A stretch of DNA of 8,704 nucleotides. Source: DATLAN01 sp035527455. Lineage in GTDB: Bacteria > Planctomycetota > Planctomycetia > Pirellulales > Thermoguttaceae. The stretch covers positions 1 through 8,704 of the forward strand of contig DATLAN010000155.1 in the NCBI GenBank assembly GCA_035527455.1. The letters run 5' to 3'. The notes beneath the pieces are model-generated. The model made no database searches and was not told the DNA's origin. It was given only the letters and a program-made list of their open reading frames with translations. Position 1 is the first letter of the stretch; every line of letters begins with the position of its first letter. Below, piece by piece: positions 1 through 6,100 of this stretch. The position numbers and the translations under genes are program-made.

Positions 1-467
1 TCCAGCCGCCAGGCCTGGAATTGACCCAGGTACCACTCGCCGTCCAGGCGAATCTTGCCGCGCCACCTGGGTACCTCGGGGTTCTCCCGGAAGTATTCGA
101 GGATCTTCAATTCCTCGGGGCCCGCCGTGTTGACCGGATTCATGGGGTTGTCGGAAGAGAACTTGAGCACATAGTCCGGAAACCGCAGGCCAACCTTCTC
201 GAAAACCCGCCGCGCCACGAAGGACGACGACATGGCCTCGGGAATGAACTCGTCTTTCCCTACCCGTTGCTCCACCACCGGACTTATCGATTCGTCCACG
301 TACTGCCGAATGGCCAGATCGAACTCCAGGGCCAGTTCCGCTTCGCGCGCGATCGCCTTCTCCAATTGGGCGCGGCTCGAGGACCAGGTCTCGTAAAAAA
401 CGGCACCCGAAAGAACCACCGCGAGTGCCAAAACGAGAAGAAGGAACTTGGCGTTAACGCTCTTCAT
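1..467 (-). CDS. DUF3365 / Tll0287-like membrane-anchored protein, C-terminus beyond window
   Basis: This is the first ~155 codons of a minus-strand gene that leaves the window at position 1. The start is the ATG at 467-465, preceded by GGAGG (475-479) with a 7-nt spacer. Residues 7-25 (KFLLLVLALAVVLSGAVFY) form one hydrophobic segment, a membrane anchor or uncleaved signal. A charged stretch follows (SRAQLEKAIAREAELALEFD), then motifs I associate with DUF3365/Tll0287-like sensor domains: SSSFVARRVFEKVG, FPDYVLKFSSDNPMNPVN and EELKILEYFRENPEV. In that family the domain lies outside the cytoplasmic membrane and often carries a CxxCH haem site further on, either alone or ahead of a histidine kinase or methyl-accepting module. 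The part that would decide this is not in the window. The family assignment is recognition from sequence; a redox or ligand-sensing role is inference. Confidence 0.75.
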   Translation of the reverse strand, partial: MKSVNAKFLLLVLALAVVLSGAVFYETWSSSRAQLEKAIAREAELALEFDLAIRQYVDESISPVVEQRVGKDEFIPEAMSSSFVARRVFEKVGLRFPDYVLKFSSDNPMNPVNTAGPEELKILEYFRENPEVPRWRGKIRLDGEWYLGQFQAWRL

Positions 468-575
468 GTCTCATCCTCCGGTCGCTGCCCCTGCGCAAAA
501 GGGGGCGAAAACCGCTCGGCAAGCTCCGTCGCGGACATCAAAAGGCCATGGGCGGGACGACCACGGCTACACGGG

Positions 576-603
576 GTTATACCAAGTATGCACTGAGGAG
601 CAA
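576..603 (-). promoter_or_regulatory. Candidate sigma70-type promoter for the DUF3365 gene
   Basis: On the minus strand a TATAAC -10 element (576-581) lies 16 bp from a weak TTGCTC -35 element (598-603), giving a leader of about 100 nt before the ATG at 467. The -10 matches the consensus at five of six bases and the -35 at only three. The 22-bp-spaced direct repeat occupies its spacer and upstream flank, which is how repressor operators are often placed. This is prediction from base matches only. Confidence 0.3.
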
Positions 604-618
604 CCACGTACGCACTGA
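581..618. repeat. 16-bp direct repeat, two copies 22 bp apart
   Basis: The copies at 581-596 (ACCAAGTATGCACTGA) and 603-618 (ACCACGTACGCACTGA) agree at 14 of 16 positions and are offset by exactly 22 bp, about two helical turns. They sit about 115-150 bp upstream of the DUF3365 gene and overlap its candidate promoter. A paired operator site is a reasonable reading, but a chance tandem duplication is not excluded. Confidence 0.5.
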
Positions 619-718
619 ATCATAGATCGCCCCGCCCTTTGGAGATTGACGCGAGGACCGGGGCGAAGCGTGCGGGTGGAAACGGCGGTGCGGCCTGAAC
701 GGATGCGAACGATCGATC

Positions 719-760
719 CTTCGAAGAAGACCGCACCAATGCGGTCGCTACGAACCGAAG
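719..760 (-). terminator. Hairpin downstream of the Gfo/Idh-like gene, possible terminator
   Basis: A perfect 7-bp stem (GACCGCA 729-735, TGCGGTC 740-746) with a 4-nt loop begins about 20 bp after the stop codon of the minus-strand oxidoreductase-like gene. Read on the minus strand it is followed by TTCTTCGA rather than a clean T run. An outer CTTCG/CGAAG pair (719-723, 756-760) flanks it. It could be a weak intrinsic terminator or a dispersed palindromic element. Confidence 0.35.
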
Positions 761-765
761 CCTGC

Positions 766-1776
766 TCAGAGTTCGATCCTGCGGCCCTGCACGTGGCTGT
801 TTCGTGCCTGCTGCACGATGTTCAGCGCACAGTAGGCATCTTCCAGGTCGCATGTCTTGCCGACGGGATTCGTCACGACTCGGTGGAACTGGCTGAGGAG
901 TTGTTCACCGACCGGGCGCTCGTTTTCGAGCGATTCCTGGTGGCGGCCCGCCTCATCGAACCAGACCAACGTGGCTGGCAAGTCGATAAAGGCGATCCCG
1001 CGCTCGCAGGAAACCTGCAACGCGGCCAGCGGCCGATAGGTAATCGCTTCCTGCCATCCGGCGGGGATGTACTGCCCGCAACTGATCTGGGCAACAGGGC
1101 CGGTCCCGGGAGACGTGGCTGCGGAGAAGTCGAGGCTCATCATCTGGTAGTCTCCCGCACCCGTCTCGTGCCCGCCGGCGTGCATCAGCCCCGTGACGAA
1201 CGTCGGGTCCTTGTCGACCACGTACCGGCACCAATCGACCAATTCGATCATGTCCCGAAGTTGCACGTGGAAAGCGGAACAGTTGGTTTGCGGTTGGACG
1301 GCCAGTTTGGCAACCGATCGTTGGTGACAGAAGAGCAGTCTCGGTTGCCCGAGCACGGTGGCGATCAGTTCCTTCAGCCGCAAGGTGGCGGGGGCTTGGC
1401 GGCGGGGAAACTCGGCCATGAAGACGATCCCCGACTCTTCCACCCGCCGCTTGACCAACCGAGCGGTCTCCGGCTCCAAATCGAGTCCGGCGGCGCAATA
1501 GATGGCTTTCCCCGACTCGCAGGCCGCCAGGATGGGCAAGGCCCCATACCACTGAGGGGAGAGAATCAAGACGACGTCGATGTCTTCGCGACGTGCCAGG
1601 GCCCGATAGCCGGTCACCGCGGCGGCGTCGAACTCGGCCGCCGCTTGTTCGGCCCGATGTTGCACCTGCTCGCACACAGCGCGGACCACGAATCGGTCGG
1701 CCAGCGCCCGCAATGCGGGTGCGTGCCGCTGCTGCCACGAATCCCCCAAACCAACTAGTCCGACGCGAAGTTTCAT
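766..1776 (-). CDS. Gfo/Idh/MocA-family protein lacking the EKP catalytic motif
   Basis: The 336-residue product has the length and order of the Gfo/Idh/MocA family: an N-terminal NAD(P)-binding Rossmann domain, then a mixed alpha/beta domain. The fingerprint GLVGLG (residues 6-11) fits GxxGxG, and HAPAL, DIDVVLILSP (65-74) and ACESGKAIYC (85-94) match the conserved strand and helix ends. The next motif is normally EKP, whose lysine takes part in catalysis on sugar or cyclitol substrates; here it reads CAAGLDL (94-100), with no lysine. The later D-x-G-x-H-x-x-D signature is also not recognisable; around 175-182 the sequence is DMIELVDW. The protein may therefore be a non-dehydrogenase member, a binding protein, or act by a different mechanism. 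No substrate can be named. The ATG at 1776 begins the Rossmann strand directly; the upstream GGTGGGG is only a weak ribosome site. The gene stands alone, diverging from the thioredoxin-like gene. Confidence 0.85.
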   Translation of the reverse strand: MKLRVGLVGLGDSWQQRHAPALRALADRFVVRAVCEQVQHRAEQAAAEFDAAAVTGYRALARREDIDVVLILSPQWYGALPILAACESGKAIYCAAGLDLEPETARLVKRRVEESGIVFMAEFPRRQAPATLRLKELIATVLGQPRLLFCHQRSVAKLAVQPQTNCSAFHVQLRDMIELVDWCRYVVDKDPTFVTGLMHAGGHETGAGDYQMMSLDFSAATSPGTGPVAQISCGQYIPAGWQEAITYRPLAALQVSCERGIAFIDLPATLVWFDEAGRHQESLENERPVGEQLLSQFHRVVTNPVGKTCDLEDAYCALNIVQQARNSHVQGRRIEL

Positions 1777-1830
1777 GTGGCGATCCCCACCAGGTCCGCC
1801 TTCCCGCTGAGAGAGGGAACTGATGCCCTA

Positions 1831-1860
1831 ATTATATCGGCCGGTAGGTGGCCCATTCAA
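1831..1860 (-). promoter_or_regulatory. Predicted sigma70-type promoter of the Gfo/Idh-like gene
   Basis: On the minus strand TTGAAT (1855-1860) is followed after 18 bp by a perfect TATAAT (1831-1836). Transcription would start near 1824, giving a leader of about 48 nt before the ATG at 1776. That leader contains a small TTCCC/GGGAA hairpin (1801-1805, 1815-1819). The -10 is exact, the -35 matches four of six bases, and the position suits the gene. Confidence 0.5.
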
Positions 1861-1992
1861 TGAACTCGACGCGGAAGTGGATGAGATTTCTCGACTTGCG
1901 GTGATCCACACATCCGGCAACACGCAGTTCGCACCGATCGATCCAGCTTGGCATACGGGTGGCATCATGGCGAATACAAGGAGGGGGTCCGT

Positions 1993-2055
1993 ATGCCCAT
2001 TATGTTCATTCGCTACAAATCCCACCATTCCCCCTTGCATTCCCATTTCCCCTAA
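1993..2055 (+). CDS. Possible 20-residue small ORF behind a strong Shine-Dalgarno
   Basis: AAGGAGG (1978-1984), the best ribosome-binding sequence in the window, lies 8 nt before an ATG that opens MPIMFIRYKSHHSPLHSHFP and stops at TAA (2053-2055). The peptide has four histidines and no recognised domain. It ends 136 bp before the GTG start of the thioredoxin-like gene on the same strand, so it could be a leader peptide, an independent microprotein, or chance. There is no homology evidence; the only support is the Shine-Dalgarno and its spacing. Confidence 0.25.
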   Translation: MPIMFIRYKSHHSPLHSHFP

Positions 2056-2191
2056 ATAAACTTAGTACTTGCTTCGTGTGGAAGCGGAAACGGATCGCGA
2101 ATCCCCCAATCAGCAGGGATGGGGCGGTTGCTCGCCTCTCCATTCACTTCCCTGTCGACACCCCAACTACCAAACCCCGAGGAGTCTTCTC

Positions 2192-2617
2192 GTGACGCTA
2201 ACGCTCGCTGTCTTGCTCCACACCTCCATTTTGGCCGCCGGCACCGATGGTTATGCACAGGCCCACCGTGAAGCGGAACAGGGCAAGCCGTTGGTCGTGC
2301 TGGTCAGCACCGAGTGGTGCACGCCGTGTCAGACGATGAAGAAGACCGTCATTCCGGAGGTGAGGAAACGCGGGCTGTTGGCGAAGGTCGCCTTCGCGAT
2401 CGTAGACCCCGATCGCGATCAAGGGCTGGCCGAGCGACTCACCGGCGGCAATCCCGTCGTGCCCCAGTTGATCATGTACCGCAAGGCGCCGGACGGTTGG
2501 AAGCGTACGGTCCTGATCGGCGGGCAAAGCGTCGAAGGCGTGGAGGAGTTCATCAAGCAAGGCGTCGCCCGGAACGAAGCCGTCGAGAACGCGATCGTAG
2601 CCGTCAGGCACGAATAG
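2192..2617 (+). CDS. Exported thioredoxin-fold protein (WCTPC)
   Basis: The 141-residue product is a small thioredoxin-like protein. The GTG at 2192 is chosen because GAGGAG (2179-2184) sits 7 nt upstream and a hydrophobic stretch TLTLAVLLHTSILAAG follows at once, fitting a short signal peptide or anchor with possible cleavage near the AAG. An upstream in-frame TTG (2069) would add 41 polar, low-complexity residues without a good ribosome site. The core reads PLVVLVSTEWCTPCQTMKK: W, C and C are the redox CxxC of the thioredoxin fold (about residues 46-49). NPVVPQLIMY later supplies the cis-proline loop, and the chain ends with a C-terminal helix (VEGVEEFIKQ). At this size it is a bare thioredoxin domain without extra modules. 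A periplasmic disulphide or thiol role is expected from the fold; the partner is unknown. It is convergent with the giant gene across a stretch of gene debris. Confidence 0.8.
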   Translation: MTLTLAVLLHTSILAAGTDGYAQAHREAEQGKPLVVLVSTEWCTPCQTMKKTVIPEVRKRGLLAKVAFAIVDPDRDQGLAERLTGGNPVVPQLIMYRKAPDGWKRTVLIGGQSVEGVEEFIKQGVARNEAVENAIVAVRHE

Positions 2618-2658
2618 CGCCGGCTATTGCCGGGCGAACTCCGCCGCGTGAACTGGAA

Positions 2659-2826
2659 AGCGGCCACGGTGGGCGGCGGCGGGGCGATCTGGTCTTTGGC
2701 AACCCGCAAGACCTCGCTGACCGCGTCGACCACGATGCCGATCATCCTGCGGCCGACGTTGAGCACCATGATCCGGCTCTCGTTGTCCAGTTGTTGGGCG
2801 TAATCGCCGCCGGCGAAGGCCTTCAT
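2659..2826 (-). pseudogene. CheW fragment (chemotaxis coupling protein), both ends missing
   Basis: Read on the minus strand from 2826 this gives LDNESRIMVLNVGRRMIGIV, then VDAVSEVLRVAKDQIAPPPP. It closely matches the second half of CheW, where [20 protein letters not shown] in the E. coli protein aligns residue by residue. CheW links chemoreceptors to the CheA kinase. Only about 45-50 residues remain of a usual ~160. The first beta-barrel half is absent, and homology stops after PPPPTVA, before the region normally containing YLxGLG and the final helix. The reading frame continues into antisense of the thioredoxin-like gene with no sense. It is one frame off the spermidine-synthase-like piece before it. 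A non-functional remnant is the only sensible reading. Confidence 0.75.
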
Positions 2827-2827
2827 G

Positions 2828-3130
2828 GACCAGGGTACGCGTCCACGCGACTTGGTAGAGCATCGCGGCAAAGCCCGAAATCGCGAAAGCGGCCACGACG
2901 CCCTTCTCCAGCCCGGTAAGCTTGTGTTCCTTGTCAACGCCGACGCTGACGGCCCCCGAGGATTCCGTGATCGATTCCACGAAAGAGGTCGAGCGGGCGA
3001 GTCGATGGACGCCCCAGAACGCTCCGGCCACCAGGAGGTTGATGCCCACGGCCAAGAGGTTCGTCAGGCCGATCCCCAAACCCGCCATGAACACGGTCAG
3101 CACGATGGTCACCGCGTAGGCCGTCGCGGA
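2828..3130 (-). pseudogene. Spermidine-synthase-like membrane protein fragment, internally deleted
   Basis: Translation in the frame of the giant gene, starting at the codon after its stop, gives SATAYAVTIVLTVFMAGLGIG, then LTNLLAVGINLLVAGAFWGV, a polar linker (TESSGAVSVGVDKEHKL) and FAISGFAAMLYQVAWTRTLV. Fused MFS/spermidine-synthase-like proteins have an SGFAALxYEVxWTR helix followed by GSSxYA-x6-FMAGLALGS, and repeat that helix pair after about 200 residues. Here the second helix of the first half (3130-~3068) is joined in frame to the last helix of that half and the opening of the second half (~3067-2828). About 150 expected residues between them are missing. The catalytic methyltransferase-like domain is absent. 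A GTG at 3112 could start a 162-residue ORF, but its C-terminal third is out-of-frame sequence. The family assignment rests on transmembrane motif order. Confidence 0.6.
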
Positions 3131-6100
3131 TCATGTTGCAGATTTCGATAACAACTCGTCTACGGCCGCTTCGACCGAGTCGCCCTTCTGCGCCGCCCGG
3201 TCCCTCGGGCGGATCTGCTCGATCTCGTAAAGCCAGGCCCATGCGTCGGGTGATCCCTTGGGCATCGACGCCGGCGCGGGCAATCCGGCAGCCTCCGACG
3301 GTCGGCTCAACTCCAGCGCGTCCAGGAAGCCCGTTTGGTGGTTCCTCGCCAACAGCACGTCCGTGGCATTCACACGTCCGTCGCGGTTGAAGTCGTAGAG
3401 GAAATCGATCGCGGCCGGCTCGAGGAGGTTGCGGGGGTTGTTGCGGGCAAGAAGGAGGTCGGCGATCGTGACTCTTGCATCGGCGTCGGAATTGCCCGAC
3501 TCGGCCACCGCGTTGCCGAAGTAGAAGAGGTCGTCGCCGGACAGTCCGAGGTTTTCGGCCAGTACCGTGACTTGCAGCCATCGGTCGCGGATCGCGCCGT
3601 CGGGCCACGTGATCAAGACCCGGTCGGAACCGCCGACGCCGGCATCTTCACGTACCGAGAACGCGGCCGGCTCGGGGGCGGGGCGCCAGGTGTCCGGGTC
3701 GTCGGGATCGCTTATCATCAACCGGAAATCGGCCGTCGTGGGTGTCGCGGCGGGCCGGGCGACGTCGATCATGATGCCGTTGATGCCGCGATGGTAGCTC
3801 GTGTAGTTGGCAAAGGTGGCCGTCTGGCCCGGCTGCAAGGCCGTTTTGTCGGTCGCGATCGCGTCGTCGTCGCCCGTGTTGGGGCCCGCAATGCCACCGT
3901 CGAACGCGGAGCAGTCGTAGAAGACGTGGCGGCCGACGACTTCCGTCTCGGGCAACACGGTCAGCGCCAGGCCGCCCAGCGCCACGTCTTCCCAAGCCAC
4001 GTTGCCCTCGCCGTGGCGGCTGAACTGGAGTACGCCCGGCAGGAGATCGAAGTCGGTTTGGCCCGCGGCGGAGGCGACGCACCGGATCGATCCCAGCCGT
4101 GCCCAACCGGGCGCCAGGCCGACGCCCGCGGTGAGCGTGGCGCCGCCGAAGTCGTCGACCAGCCCGGCCGCGTCGTTGATCGTGCCCCTGGCAAACAGGT
4201 TCAAGGCCGTGCCGTGCGTGAGGCCCAGCGCGTCGGCGGCGGCGGTCGTGTAAACGACGTCCACGCATCCGCCGGTGACACCCACGCCGGGATCGGCCGC
4301 GTCCTGGACCCAGATCTCCAGGTAATACGTGCTGCCGGCCTCCACTTCGGCCAGCGACTCGGGCAGCGCGGCCAGGGAGTTGGCGGCCGTGGGACTGGCC
4401 ACGGCGACCAACCGCACGTCGACCTGAGGATCCACCGGGTCGGAGGCCGGAACCAGCGCCGGCAATGCCGTGGCCGCCGGGAGCAAGGCCGGGCTGGCCG
4501 CGGGCGTTCCGCCGGACCAGGCGGCCGGGAAGTTGTTGTGGAACAGCACGTCCGCGTCGGGCTTGCTCTTCGCGAAGTTGGGCGCAAACAGGCTCAGATC
4601 GCCGAAGTCGACGAAATTACTCTTGTCGAAGTCGGCCCACCATGCATACGGCGGCTGGTTCCCGCCCGGCGAACGGCCGAACGCCGCGGCGAAGAACGAA
4701 AGATCGCCGAAATCGATCAGGTCGTTCTCGTCGATGTCGTAGACCACCGCGTACAGGTCGGTCTCGGGCGCCGTCCCCCGTTCGCTGCCGGCCGGGTGGC
4801 CGTCGACCTCCATGCGAACGTCGTCCCAGGCGAAGCCCAGGTCGTAGGGGCCGATGCTTCGGTTCCGCTCATCCACGGCGGCCCGGTCCTCGGCGGTCGG
4901 CTCGAAGCGGATCCGCCCCAGCAGGGCGAAGCGGTCGTCGCCCACGTCGGTCCGTTGGGTGTGGCCGCCGAGGTCGTCGATCCGCCCGGCCGGGTCGTCG
5001 ATCGCGCCGCTCGGGTCGGAGGCGAACGCCGGGCCGTACTCGATCTGTGCGGCCGTGGCCAGGGCCGTGTTGTAGAGCAGATCGAGCGTGCCGCCGCTGG
5101 TGCCGACGGTGTCGGTCTGGGGCGTGCTGACCCAGAGTTCCATCCAGAACGGCTCCCATGCGTGGATCCACGGCTCGCTGGGCGGCAGCATGTCCACCTC
5201 GCCGGTCTCCTGCTCGTCGAAGGACGTCGGCTGGCGGACCAGCGTCATATCGACCCGGGCACCGGCGATCTGCAACACGCTGACCGGCTCGGGCAGCCCG
5301 ACGCGATCCCAGGCGACGTTGCTCAATCCGAAGCGGCTGAACTGGAACACGCCGGGCGAGAGTTCGAAGTTGATTTCTCCGTGTCGATTGGCGACGAACT
5401 GGACATAGGCCATCCGCGCCCAATCGGGCCCCAGCCCCATCCCGCCGGACATGGTCCCGCCGCCCAGATCGTCGACCAGCCCTGCCGCGTCGTTGATGGT
5501 GCCGCCGAAGACGAAATCGAAATCCAGGTTGGTCACGGCCAGGGCGTCGGTGGCCGAGGTATCGTAGTGCAGATCGACCGACCCCCCGGTAATCCCGACC
5601 GGCCCCGACTCCTTGCCGGTATCCCGTGCCCAGAGTTCGAGATAGTAGGTCTGGCCCGCCTGCACCGCATCGATCGCCCCCGGCAGCGCCGCCCCGGGCA
5701 GCGAAGAGGGGGAAGGCTGGAGCACGGGCACCAGGGCCACTTCGATATCCCAATCGTCGTTGACAATCGTCCCCAGTCCTTGGCTGTCGGCCAGCGTGGC
5801 AAAGGTCGGGTTGCTGAGGTTGACAAGGAAAGTCTCGTCGGCCTCGATCTTCCTGTCCCCATTCGCCCGGACCGTGGCCGTCTTGATTGTGTCCCCGGGG
5901 GTAAAGGTCAATGTGCCGTTGACGGGGCCATAATCACCATCGCTGACCGTAGCCGTCCCATCGGCTGTGTCGTAGTCCACGGTTACCGTGGTGACACTAG
6001 CCTCGGTCAGCGTGACGATGAACTCGAAAGCGACTGTACCTGACTCCAGTTCCACACGGGAGGAATCGCTGATCACGACCGGAACGGGGGTCGGCCGGTT

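Larger units (their letters stand above)
1777..2191. other. Divergent intergenic region of 415 bp
   Basis: This gap separates the minus-strand Gfo/Idh-like gene from the plus-strand thioredoxin-like gene. It is less GC-rich than its surroundings, especially about 1960-2075. It holds the predicted promoter of the minus-strand gene and a short ORF with a strong Shine-Dalgarno (1993-2055). A possible plus-strand promoter for the thioredoxin-like gene is TTGCAT (2035-2040), 16 bp, TAAACT (2057-2062), but it is weak. Other reading frames here show no recognisable protein. I see no tRNA, riboswitch or mobile-element end. Confidence 0.55.
2618..3130. other. Mosaic region of gene remnants between convergent genes
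   Basis: No intact gene fits this 513-bp stretch. On the minus strand it holds a spermidine-synthase-like fragment directly after the stop of the giant gene, then a CheW fragment in a different frame. All pieces point the same way as the giant gene. The remaining 2618-2658 is a short junction to the thioredoxin-like gene and includes a small ATAGC/GCTAT hairpin (2614-2627) spanning that gene's TAG. I see no transposase, terminal repeat or integrase site. Confidence 0.6.

Noticed and set aside
21..596. A 191-codon plus-strand frame at the left end
   Set aside because: The minus strand has a DUF3365-like protein with a good ribosome site; the plus translation is not protein-like and crosses the promoter region.
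620..853. A 77-codon minus-strand frame overlapping the end of the Gfo/Idh-like gene
   Set aside because: It overlaps a real gene in another frame, spans the hairpin, and is Arg/Ser/Ala-rich without a recognisable domain.
646..1758. A 370-codon plus-strand open frame opposite the Gfo/Idh-like gene
   Set aside because: The minus strand encodes a recognisable Rossmann protein with a promoter; the plus frame shows only composition bias.
1828..2046. A 72-codon minus-strand frame in the divergent intergenic region
   Set aside because: It runs over the predicted promoter of the Gfo/Idh-like gene and has no recognised domain or adequate ribosome site.
2069..2191. Upstream TTG start for the thioredoxin-like gene adding 41 residues
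   Set aside because: The extension is polar and would bury the signal-like segment; the GTG at 2192 has GAGGAG at ideal spacing.
2614..2627. ATAGC/GCTAT hairpin at the end of the thioredoxin-like gene as a terminator
   Set aside because: A 5-bp stem without a following T run is too weak to call.
3134..3310. PEP-CTERM or LPxTG sorting signal at the end of the giant protein
   Set aside because: The last 60 residues lack the motif, a transmembrane helix and a basic tail; the end is an Ala/Glu/Asp-rich sequence.
3335..6043. A 902-codon plus-strand open frame antisense to the giant gene
   Set aside because: Its translation is Arg/Gly/Val-rich without domains and mirrors the GC-biased third positions of the minus-strand gene, which has clear repeats and named domains.
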